This document shows, piece after piece, positions 15,521 to 23,584 of a DNA stretch of 64,000 bases. This stretch comes from Streptomyces cyaneus (GTDB lineage: Bacteria > Actinomycetota > Actinomycetes > Streptomycetales > Streptomycetaceae): the NCBI RefSeq assembly GCF_004028635.1, contig NZ_RQJW01000007.1, forward strand, positions 124,001-188,000, read 5' to 3'. Positions within the stretch are counted from its first letter, which is position 1. Every line of letters begins with the position of its first letter. A program made the position numbers and the translations under genes. The notes under the pieces are model-generated. The model had not been told where the DNA came from. It made no database searches and worked only from the letters and a program-made list of their open reading frames with translations.

Positions 15521-16102
15521 CTAGCTTTGCGACGACTCATCGACAGCCTCGCGGCGCCGGAAGCGCAGCACCATCCCGCCCGCCGCCAGCGTCCCCACGG
15601 CACCCGACGCGATGCCGAGCGCCAAGCCGCCGCCGAAGCCAAGTCCGTCGCCCGATGCCGGGGCCTCGTCCGGAGTCGAGACCTTTACCTCTCCACGCAG
15701 GACGATCGAGGGGTAGTTGCACACATAGTCGCGGTCCTTTTCCGTCACGCAGTCGGCGTCCTTGTGGCGCAGCGTGAACGTCACGGGATACGTGCCGGGC
15801 TTCAGGTTCTCTCTGATCCGGCCCGCACCTACCCAGGCGCTCTTGGTGTCACCGAGGGCGGTTTCGTCGGTCAGCGCCGGGCTGGAGACCTCCACCGACG
15901 TCGGGTGCGGATTGCCAGGGCGCTCCTTGACCGTGAGTTCCACTGTCTCGCCGGGTCCTGCCGGACCGCTGACGGAAACGTATCCCCCTCCAGGGAAAGG
16001 GAGCCGATCGGCGTGGGCCGTCGTGGACTGCCCGAGCAGGATCAGAGGTGCGGCAATTGCAGCGAGTCCGCCATATGCGAGTGAGCGTGTGAGGTGGGTC
16101 AT
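15521..16102 (-). CDS. Exported membrane-anchored protein, unknown function
   Basis: A 193-residue protein with a Sec signal (ending near STTAHA), an extracellular beta-rich domain of about 120 residues containing two cysteines (DADCVTEKDRDYVC) likely to form a disulphide, and a C-terminal Gly/Ala transmembrane helix followed by a basic RFRRREAVDE tail. The topology is that of an anchored surface protein without an LPXTG motif. The ATG at 16102 has AAAAGG just upstream and is preferred to 16120. Diverges from the protease gene at 16208, so the two share a short regulatory region. Confidence 0.8.
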   Translation of the reverse strand: MTHLTRSLAYGGLAAIAAPLILLGQSTTAHADRLPFPGGGYVSVSGPAGPGETVELTVKERPGNPHPTSVEVSSPALTDETALGDTKSAWVGAGRIRENLKPGTYPVTFTLRHKDADCVTEKDRDYVCNYPSIVLRGEVKVSTPDEAPASGDGLGFGGGLALGIASGAVGTLAAGGMVLRFRRREAVDESSQS

Positions 16103-16207
16103 ATGCGCCTTTTCTTGCATAAAACGGTCCTATGATCATGGCTGACCTTGACGTATTCACGCCAGGCGGCATGACACGCGTCTCCTTTGATGACGGGGAA
16201 ATTGACC

Positions 16208-18040
16208 ATGAAGTTGCGCAGAGCGCTGGGCGCTGTGGCGGGGGCTGCGGCACTCATTCTGCTGCCGGGGCTTCCGGCGTACGCAGACCAGAGCGAGCCA
16301 CCTCCCTCGGGGAACGCCGCCCCGAGCGCCCTGGCGGAAAAGCCTTCCGTTCCGCCGACCCCCGTCCCGCCGGGCGGGGACGACGACGCGCGTGGGTTCA
16401 CGCCGGCCGACGCCGACAGCTACTGGACTCCGGAGCGCATGCGGGCCGCGCAGCCCGTCCAGGAGCAGGAGGCCAAGCATTTTCCCGCTCCGACCAGGGC
16501 GCCCCGCTCCCCCAGCAAGCCGTTCGAAGGGCTGCCCGTCGTCGGCACCTTCTTCTGGAACGACGGCACCGACACCGGCCGCTTCTGCGGTGGCACGGTC
16601 GTCAAGAGCCCCGGCAAGAACATCGTGATGAGCGCCGGTCACTGCTTCGACGACCAGGACGCGCGCAAGAACCTCACGTTCGTCCCGCAGTACGACGACG
16701 GCAAGAAGCCGCACGGCGCCTTCACGGTCAAGCCCGGGCGTATATACGTCGACAAGCGATACCTGTCCAAGGGCCCGGACGCCGCGGCCGACCTCGACTT
16801 CAACTTCCTGCAGCTCGAACCGCGCGGTGGCAAGAACGTCGAGGACGTCGTCGGCGGGGCCGAGTTGATGATCAATGCCGGGTACGCCCACGACCCGGTC
16901 CGCCTCATCGGCTATCCGGCCAACCAGAAGCGCCCGCTGGACTGCACGGACAAGACCGTCCGCTACAACAGCACCGACCCGAAGATCCCGGGCAGTTTCC
17001 TGCGTATCGCATGCGACAAGTACTCCGGCGGCGCGTCCGGCGGCCCGTTCCTCATCAAGCGAGGCGGCGGCTGGGGTCTCATCGGCGTCATCGGCGGCTG
17101 GAAGACCGGCGGTGACAAGGACGACATCTCCTACAGCTCTTACCTCGATGCTGACGCCAAGGCGCTGTACGACGACGCGGTCAACAACCGTCAGCCGGCC
17201 GGCCGTGGCGTTCTGGGCAAGGCCGAGACCTGGAAGCACGCCGAGGTCATCGCCGGGGGCTACTTCACCGACGGCAATCCCGGAACGTGGGACTACTCCG
17301 ACCTGATCGTCCGCTGGACCGACGGCGAAGTGACCCTGTACCGCGGTGCCGGTGAGGACGCTGACAACTTCGACAAGGAGATTCGTCTAATCGGGCCCAA
17401 CGGCACCTGGAAGCACGCGGAGACCATCGCGGCGGGCGACTTCACCGGTGCCGACAGGGATGACCTGATCGTCCGCTGGACCGACGGCGAGCTGACGCTC
17501 TATCCCGACGTCGACGAGCGGGGATTTCACGGCGATGTCCAGCTGCAGAAGCCCAACGCCACGTGGAAGCACGCCATTTCCATCACCGGTGGCCGCTATA
17601 CGAGCAGCAACAAGTGGGCCGACGATCTCCTGGTCCGCTGGAGTGACGGTGAAGTCACCTTGTACACCGACGTCAACCGCGACGGCTTCCACGGGGAGAA
17701 GAAGCTTGCCGCGCCCAACGGCACCTGGAAGCACGCCGCGACAATCACGTCGGGCGACTTCACGGGCAACGACCAGCACGACCTCATGGTGCGCTGGACG
17801 GATGGCGAACTGACCCTCTACAAAGACCTCGACCAGAACGGCTTCCACGGCGAGATCCAGGTCAAGAAGCCCAACCGGCTCTGGACCCACGCCACCCTCC
17901 TGGGCGCCGGCGACTACACGGAGAACCGCCACCCTGACGACTTCCTGGTGCGGTGGTCCGACGGTGAGGTCTCCATGTACCCGGACGCCGACGAGACCGG
18001 CCTGAACCGCGAGATCACGCTGGTATACCCGCCCGCGTAA
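16208..18040 (+). CDS. Secreted trypsin-like serine protease with five C-terminal tandem repeats
   Basis: 610 residues. A Sec signal (MKLRRALGAVAGAAAL... to AYA) is followed by a proline-rich segment and a chymotrypsin-fold protease. His is in VMSAGHCFD near 144, the probable Asp in AAADLDFNFL near 195, and Ser in SGGASGGPF near 277. From about residue 340 there are five repeats of about 53 residues, each beginning W-K/T-H-A and containing DDLIVRWTDGELTLY-like text (starts near 17229, 17405, 17561, 17720 and 17879). They resemble FG-GAP/VCBS-type beta-propeller blades and probably bind a surface or substrate. The ATG at 16208 has GGGGA upstream. Confidence 0.9.
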   Translation: MKLRRALGAVAGAAALILLPGLPAYADQSEPPPSGNAAPSALAEKPSVPPTPVPPGGDDDARGFTPADADSYWTPERMRAAQPVQEQEAKHFPAPTRAPRSPSKPFEGLPVVGTFFWNDGTDTGRFCGGTVVKSPGKNIVMSAGHCFDDQDARKNLTFVPQYDDGKKPHGAFTVKPGRIYVDKRYLSKGPDAAADLDFNFLQLEPRGGKNVEDVVGGAELMINAGYAHDPVRLIGYPANQKRPLDCTDKTVRYNSTDPKIPGSFLRIACDKYSGGASGGPFLIKRGGGWGLIGVIGGWKTGGDKDDISYSSYLDADAKALYDDAVNNRQPAGRGVLGKAETWKHAEVIAGGYFTDGNPGTWDYSDLIVRWTDGEVTLYRGAGEDADNFDKEIRLIGPNGTWKHAETIAAGDFTGADRDDLIVRWTDGELTLYPDVDERGFHGDVQLQKPNATWKHAISITGGRYTSSNKWADDLLVRWSDGEVTLYTDVNRDGFHGEKKLAAPNGTWKHAATITSGDFTGNDQHDLMVRWTDGELTLYKDLDQNGFHGEIQVKKPNRLWTHATLLGAGDYTENRHPDDFLVRWSDGEVSMYPDADETGLNREITLVYPPA

Positions 18041-18060
18041 GGGCTTCCTCCGGACAGGAG

Positions 18061-18100
18061 AAGGGCTCTTCTCTCCCCCTGGGCGCGAGAAAGAGCCCTC
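18061..18100 (+). terminator. Stem-loop terminator after the protease gene
   Basis: GGGCTCTTCTC pairs with GAGAAAGAGCCC with one bulge, about 20 bp after the protease stop and ahead of the convergent M1 remnant. Confidence 0.7.
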
Positions 18101-18120
18101 CTCCCATCGGACTGCTCTCG

Positions 18121-18600
18121 TTACATCCGGGACGGCTTCTTCTTGTTGAAGAGCCAGACATCGAAGAGCTTCGTCAGCTTCTTCCCGGACTTGCCCTCAC
18201 ACAGGGCGATGAACTGTCCGGTGTCGGCGTTGCCGTGCCGGTGCTGTCGGGTCCAGGTGCGGAGAATGTCGAAGAAGGTCTCGTCGCCGACGGCCTCACG
18301 CACCTTGTGCATGACCATGGCGCCACGTCCATAGACGGGCGGGTCGGAGACGCGCGCTGCGCGGGGAGGATCGGCCGGCGGGAAGGCCCAGATGCCCTCG
18401 CTCTCGGAATCCGTGCCGTCGTAGAAATCCTCGAAGATCTCATCGGTGTTCCTGCCGCCCTGCTCCTCCTCCCAGAGCCACTCCGCGTAGGTGGCCATGC
18501 CCTCGTTGAGCCAGATGTCCTTCCACTTGCGCGGGGTGACGGAGTTGCCGAACCACTGGTGCGCCAGCTCGTGCACGAGCAGCCACCGGGCAACCGGCGG
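18121..18600 (-). pseudogene. M1 family metallopeptidase, 5'-truncated
   Basis: The last 150-160 residues of a gluzincin aminopeptidase of about 450-500 residues. The zinc site is intact: VHELAHQWFGN (HExxH) with the downstream Glu in WLNEGMATYAEW, and a typical PPVYGRGAMVMHKVRE follows. The N-terminal two-thirds is missing: reading upstream of LLVHELAH the frame gives low-quality sequence with no signal peptide. The break point is about 18600. Without its N-terminal domain it cannot be a normal enzyme. Confidence 0.75.
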
Positions 18601-18770
18601 CGCAGCCCCCCACGTGCTCGGACGGCCAGCACAGGGTCCGTTTGGCCTCCATCAGCGCACGCAGAGCGGGCCGTTGGGCGAGCTCGGCCGGCCTGGGGCG
18701 GGTCCGCTGCTCACCCGCTTGTTCACGCCACTTCGGCCTGTTGACATTGCGTCTGCAACGCGAGGTGTGA

Positions 18771-18995
18771 GAGGAGGAGGGCAAGTTCAACGGGGCGGGC
18801 AAGGCCGCGTTCGAGACGTTCAAGATGCATGCCGATGAGATCACGGACGCGCTGAACAGCTCGCTCAGCGCGATCCTGGGCGGTCAGTCCGGCATGGACA
18901 GCGCGTTCGGCACCGGTGATGTGGAGTTGGAGGACAACGCCCACCAGAACATGGGCGCTGCCAACTTCGACGCGGCCCGCTTCGGCGCGCGGTAA
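18771..18995 (+). pseudogene. WXG100 (ESX-type) protein, N-terminus lost
   Basis: In frame from 18771 the plus strand reads GKFNGAGKAAFETFKMHADE and onward, ending FGTGDVELEDN...AANFDAARFGAR and TAA at 18993. This is the C-terminal half of a Streptomyces WXG100 secretion substrate. An in-frame TGA at 18768 precedes it, and the W-x-G turn and first helix are missing. No start codon with a ribosome site is present. It faces the M1 remnant across about 170 bp. Confidence 0.65.
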
Positions 18996-19217
18996 CCACG
19001 CAGGCGCACGCGCGCTCGTCTGCCGAAATCACCTTCACCCGCCTCAAGAGGGAACTTGACGAATCGATTGCGGGGCGCCCTGTCGAATGGGGCCCGCGAT
19101 GAGCTGACGAGACTGCGACGGCGCGCATCAGGGCATGACACTGCGGTTGTGGTACGCCGACCGGCGAAGGTGCTGCCGCGCCCTCGCCGGTTGTGCGTCA
19201 TGCTCCTGCCGCGGACA

Positions 19218-21218
19218 TCAGCTGAGGGTCCACTTTTGGTTGGCCGCTCCGGTGCAGGTCCACAAGATCAGCTTGGTGCCGTTGGCGGTAGCCGCGTTCG
19301 AGGCGTCCAGGCAGAGGCCGGAGAGGTTGTTGGTGATGGTGCCGTTGGAATTGACCGTCCACTTCTGGTTGGTTCCGTTGGTGCAGTCCCAGATGATGAC
19401 CTTGGTGCCGTTGGTGGTGCCGTTGTTGTCGGCGTCGAGGCACTTGTTGCCGTAGACGACGAGTTCGCCGCGCGAGGTGTGGGTGAAGGTCTGGTTGCGT
19501 CCGCCGGAGCAGTCCCAGATCCCTGCCTGGGTGGCGTTGACGTAGGTGTTCTTGTCGATGTCCACGCAGCGGCCCGAGGCGGAGCCGACCAGGGCGGTGC
19601 CGTCGGTGCCGGGGATGCCCTGGACGCGGAGGGCATCGATGTCGGGGGCGGAGCTGCCCGAAACCGCCGCGAACTTCACGGTGTTCGCGCCCTTGGCCAG
19701 GTGCGCGAGCACGGACACGGTGCGGTAGGTGGTGGCCGAGCCGGTCGGCGGGAAGGCCATGCGGTAGCTGTACTGGCCGTTGACCTGGATGGTGGCCTTG
19801 CGGGCGGTACTGGAGCCGTTGGCGTAGGTGATGTCGACGAGCTTGGTGCCCGCCGTGGAGGCGTTGACGTTGCCGAACGTGGGGGTGGTGGCGGTGGTGG
19901 TGTCCTCGTACGTCGAGCCGGCCGCCTCGGTGCCGGAGACGGTCAGCAGGACAGCGTCGTTGGCGGGGACGGAGGTGGTGTAACTCGTCGCGTGCGATCC
20001 GGCGTTGGTGCGGGTCCAGGCGTTGCGCACGCTGGCGGAGGCCGGGGTGAGGCCGAGGTCGGCCCAGCGGACGGTGATGTTCGCGGCGGAGCCGGTGCGG
20101 TTGAACAGCATCACCGCGCGCTTGCCGGTGCCGGCGAGGACCTTGCCGTACACCTGCAGGTTCCGGGTGTCCTCGGCGACCTTGACGCCCTGCAGGCCGC
20201 GCGGGTCCTGATTGACGGCGAGGACCTCGGGGTTGGTGAGGATGTCGCGGGTCTCGGTGGTCATCGTGGCGACGTTGTTGCCGGCCAGCAGCGGGGCGCC
20301 GGCGATCGACCACAGGCTCATGTGCAGCCGGTTGCGCGCGGCGGTCATGCCGTTCAGGCCGACCATCAGCATGTCGGGGTCGTTGTAGTACCCGGTGTGC
20401 TGGGCCGCGGGCTGGAGGGCCTCGTCGAAGTTGCGGTACATCTTCGTCAGGCCCGGGGTCTCCTTGTACAGCAGCACGTCGTGGCTGGTGCGCCACAGGT
20501 CTCCGTAACCGGTGGCCCAGTTCCAGGGCAGGCCGGTACCCCACTCGCAGAAGGAGAGCACCAGCTTGCGGCCGGTGACGGCGGACGCGGCCTCGTTCGC
20601 GGCGGCGATCTGCTTGTACGTGCTCTCCTGGTCCAAGCCCTGTTCGCGGCCTCCGCACCAGTCGATCTTCACGTAGTCGAAGCCCCAGCGCTGGAAGGTC
20701 TCCAGGTCCTGCTGGTAGTGGCCCTCCATGCCGGTGTTCGGGGCGGCCGGGCGGGTGGTGGGGAAGTAGTAGCCGCAGCCTTGCTTGCCCGCGTCGGTGT
20801 AGATGCCGGCTTTGAGGCCCTTGCTGTGGATGTAGTCGGCCATCGCCTTCATGCCGCCGGGGAACAGGTTCTCGTCGACGACGATGTTGCCGTTCGCATC
20901 CCGCTCGCCCTGCCACCAGCCGTCGTCGAGGTTGACGTACTTGTAGCCGGCCGCGGCCATGCCGGAGGAGACCAGGGCGTCGGCCTGCTGCTTGATCACA
21001 TTGTGGTCGATGCTGCTGAAGAAGCTGTTCCAGGACGCCCAGCCCATCGGCGGCGGGGTGACGCCGATCTGGTTGGTGCTCACGGCGGCCGGTTCGGCGG
21101 GCAGGGGCGCCGACGGCTCGGGCCGGTCAAGGGACGCAAGACCGGCCACGGCGAGTCCGGCGGCGAGGACCTGGGCGGTGATGCGCCTGGTCCATCTTCG
21201 TACGGCGGGGTGGGGCAT
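19218..21218 (-). CDS. Secreted GH27 alpha-galactosidase with ricin-type lectin domain
   Basis: 666 residues. The signal region is long (basic RRWTRRIT, hydrophobic to about 32). The GH27 barrel spans about 50-400 with nucleophile Asp in DYVKIDWCGG (near 185) and acid/base Asp in YYNDPDMLMVG (near 281). A C-terminal beta domain follows, then a carbohydrate-binding-like domain and a ricin B-type trefoil (about 540-666) with three repeats ending NQTFT, NQKWT and NQKWT. It releases alpha-galactose from plant galactosides. Neighbouring pectin-lyase and deacetylase genes fit plant-biomass breakdown. There are 228 bp upstream without a gene. Confidence 0.93.
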   Translation of the reverse strand: MPHPAVRRWTRRITAQVLAAGLAVAGLASLDRPEPSAPLPAEPAAVSTNQIGVTPPPMGWASWNSFFSSIDHNVIKQQADALVSSGMAAAGYKYVNLDDGWWQGERDANGNIVVDENLFPGGMKAMADYIHSKGLKAGIYTDAGKQGCGYYFPTTRPAAPNTGMEGHYQQDLETFQRWGFDYVKIDWCGGREQGLDQESTYKQIAAANEAASAVTGRKLVLSFCEWGTGLPWNWATGYGDLWRTSHDVLLYKETPGLTKMYRNFDEALQPAAQHTGYYNDPDMLMVGLNGMTAARNRLHMSLWSIAGAPLLAGNNVATMTTETRDILTNPEVLAVNQDPRGLQGVKVAEDTRNLQVYGKVLAGTGKRAVMLFNRTGSAANITVRWADLGLTPASASVRNAWTRTNAGSHATSYTTSVPANDAVLLTVSGTEAAGSTYEDTTTATTPTFGNVNASTAGTKLVDITYANGSSTARKATIQVNGQYSYRMAFPPTGSATTYRTVSVLAHLAKGANTVKFAAVSGSSAPDIDALRVQGIPGTDGTALVGSASGRCVDIDKNTYVNATQAGIWDCSGGRNQTFTHTSRGELVVYGNKCLDADNNGTTNGTKVIIWDCTNGTNQKWTVNSNGTITNNLSGLCLDASNAATANGTKLILWTCTGAANQKWTLS

Positions 21219-21446
21219 GCGGCTCTCCAGGGGGAGGGGGAAAAGAGGAAGGGGGAAACAAGGCCGGCCTCACGACGGCCCAGGGACGGCGGGGGTCCGC
21301 CGGCCCGGGCACCACGCTCGGGTGCCGGTTCGCCGGGCCCGCGGCGCCGTGTCCAGCCGGGACGTGACCCCGGCGTCGTCGGCCGTCCGATATACCGGCC
21401 GCAGTCCGGGGAAGTGGTCAGAAAGTAGAGGTGGGGCATAGGGAGG

Positions 21447-21839
21447 TCAATGGTTTTGTCGAAGCGCGTTGGATTTTGTGTGGTTGGGGAAGGTCACGCA
21501 GGTCACGTCGCCGCGGCGGGTGTCCGGGCGTATGTCGCCGTTCCCGGTGCTCCACCAGGTGTTGCCGTGGGTGAGCACAACGCCCTTGGGCGTGCCGGTA
21601 GGGCCCGAGGTGAACATCGGGATCACCGGGTCGTCGGTGCGCCCGGGGACGACCTCGATGGTCGGCTGTGCCGTGGTGATCAGCGGGGACCATGGCTCCC
21701 GGCCTTCCGCTCCGGCGGTCGGCACTTCGGGGTCGTCGTCCACCAGGAGAAAACGCCTGAGGCGTGTCCAGACGCGCACGGCTTCCACACCGGCGCGGCG
21801 CCCCTCCTCGCAGACGATCACCTCCGCGCTGCTGCTCAC
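21447..21839 (-). pseudogene. Acyl-CoA synthetase (AMP-binding) fragment
   Basis: About 130 residues containing the adenylate-forming P-loop motif PMFTSGPTGTPKGVVLTHGN, then WWSTGNGDIRPDTRRGDVT, after which the expected FHIGA-type segment is lost and the frame ends. The first Thr of the usual TSGTTG is Pro here. Both ends are missing relative to a ligase of about 500 residues, so this is a broken gene. Confidence 0.65.
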
Positions 21840-21901
21840 TGTCCACTGTCAAGACGCATCTGGCCGACATCCAGCAGAAGATCGACGCCCGCAACCGGGT
21901 C
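21839..21901 (+). pseudogene. LuxR-type HTH fragment
   Basis: The plus strand reads LSTVKTHLADIQQKIDARNR then V, the recognition-helix end of a LuxR/FixJ output domain (usual form STVKTHLxxIxxKLGARNRVE). Nothing of the receiver or the rest of the HTH is found upstream. It abuts the acyl-CoA synthetase fragment on the other strand, so this spot joins two unrelated broken genes. Confidence 0.55.
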
Positions 21902-21978
21902 GATCCCGGCATGGGCGTGAGAACGCGGCCTGGTGCGGGAGTGATGGGGACGGCCGCACAGCTGAAGGCGGTCGGAAG

Positions 21979-23409
21979 TCAGAGCGTGGCGCGCAGGTGG
22001 CTCACCGTGACGAAGTGGAAGCCCTCGGCGGTGAGGGTGCGCAGGATCTGCGGGACGGCGGCGACGGACGTCGGGTGGATGTCGTGCATCAGGACGACGC
22101 TGTTGCGCCGGGCCTTGGCGATGACCGTCTGTGCGACTTTGGCGCTGTCCCGGTACTTCCAGTCCTCGGTGTCGATGTCCCACAGCACCGGCGCCAGTGT
22201 GGTGGCGGCCTTCACCTTGGTGTTGATCGCACCGTACGGCGGGCGGAAGAGGGTGGGGGCCTTGCCGGTGGCGGCCTTGATCGCGGCGCTGGTGCGGCGC
22301 AGCTGGTAGGCGACCTGCTCGGGGGTGAGCTTGGTGAGGTCGGGGTGGTTCCAGGTGTGGTTGCCGATCTCGTGGCCGGCCTTGGCCTCGGCGCGTACCA
22401 GCGCGGGGTGGGCGGCCATGTTCTGGCCGACGACGAAGAAGGTGGTGCGCGCCTTGTACCGGGCGAGGTGGTCCAGCAGGGTCGCGGTCTCCGGGGCGGC
22501 CGGGCCGTCGTCGAAGGTCAGGGCGATGCACTTGACCTTCGTGCAGTCGGTGTCGTCGTCGGCGGAGGCGGTGTGGGTGGGCACGGCCGCACTCGGTGTG
22601 CTGGTGGCGCCCAGGTCGAGACCGTCGCTGGGGCGCTCGGTCTGCTTCTGGGCGCGCTTGCCGAAGGGGGACAGCCAGGGCGTGATCGCCGCCTTGGTGA
22701 AGGACACGACGAATGACCCGGCCGCGGTGCCTCCCACCGTGCCGGGTTCGAACTCCACTCGGAGACCGCCGTCCGTGGTGAAGGACAGGTCGTCGAGAAG
22801 GCCGGCGAGGTGGGTGGCGTCGGCGAAAGCGTCGTCGAGGTAGGTGGGGTCCACCCCCTCGTGGCCCCTGAGCCGCTTCTTCAGGGCGGCGGAGAAGGCG
22901 TCCCGGGATCCGTCGGCGATGAGGTCGAGCGCCTGCCGGTAGGCGCCGTCCTTTCCGTCGTACCAGTAGCTCTTGGCCGACTGCCCGTTGCCGGCCCCGC
23001 TGCCGTCCAGGGTGGTGAGCCGGACTCCGAGCACGTCTCCGGACGCGACCAGGAACCGGTGGCTGACGTTGAACTCGCCCCCCGAGGCTGAGCCGCTGCC
23101 GCACCTGTTGGAGCGGAAGGTGTCCAGGCGCTGGTCGACGTCCTTCTTCATCGCGGCGGTCATCGCCTCCGCCCCGGGCACGTCCGGGTAGCTGACGGCG
23201 AACGGGCAGGAGCTCTGCTCACTGCTGTCGTTGACGATCTCCAGACCTTTGATCTTCGACGGGTCGACCGTCCGGGACGCGGTGGAGGGCGGGCCGGGCT
23301 GTGCCTCAGGGGTGGGGCCCGGGGTTCCGGACCCGTGGGAGCAGGCCGCGGTCAGGGTGAGGGAACCGAGGAGGAGAAGGGCCGAGGGGATGAGGGTGTG
23401 AGCGCGCAT
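21979..23409 (-). CDS. Polysaccharide deacetylase lipoprotein (NodB domain)
   Basis: 476 residues. Lipobox LTAAC gives a lipidated Cys near 22. An N-terminal domain of about 230 residues (DUF3298/RsiV-like in appearance) leads to a NodB-type carbohydrate esterase-4 domain from about 290: TFDDGPA (catalytic base and metal Asp), HEIGNHTWNHPDL (metal His pair), RPPYGA, LWDIDTEDW and the C-terminal LMHDIH. It removes acetyl groups from peptidoglycan or another surface or plant polysaccharide, outside the membrane. Complete, with all five motifs. Confidence 0.92.
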   Translation of the reverse strand: MRAHTLIPSALLLLGSLTLTAACSHGSGTPGPTPEAQPGPPSTASRTVDPSKIKGLEIVNDSSEQSSCPFAVSYPDVPGAEAMTAAMKKDVDQRLDTFRSNRCGSGSASGGEFNVSHRFLVASGDVLGVRLTTLDGSGAGNGQSAKSYWYDGKDGAYRQALDLIADGSRDAFSAALKKRLRGHEGVDPTYLDDAFADATHLAGLLDDLSFTTDGGLRVEFEPGTVGGTAAGSFVVSFTKAAITPWLSPFGKRAQKQTERPSDGLDLGATSTPSAAVPTHTASADDDTDCTKVKCIALTFDDGPAAPETATLLDHLARYKARTTFFVVGQNMAAHPALVRAEAKAGHEIGNHTWNHPDLTKLTPEQVAYQLRRTSAAIKAATGKAPTLFRPPYGAINTKVKAATTLAPVLWDIDTEDWKYRDSAKVAQTVIAKARRNSVVLMHDIHPTSVAAVPQILRTLTAEGFHFVTVSHLRATL

Positions 23410-23584
23410 GCGGAGTACCTGGAGGGGAGAGGATGTGCCGGGCGTCGCGGAGCGGACGCCGGTCGGCCGCCCTGCGCGGGAAGTGCGCGGACGGCCGTCG
23501 TGCTCTCGATGCTCCAGGTCAGAGGCGTTTTTCAGCGACCCTCGGGGTCACCCTGAACAATCCTCGGCCCCTGGTCGCGGCTTC

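Noticed and set aside
19056-21428. 790-codon plus-strand open frame over the alpha-galactosidase gene
   Set aside because: Val/Gly/Arg-rich antisense shadow of a gene with clear GH27 motifs; typical of high-GC DNA.
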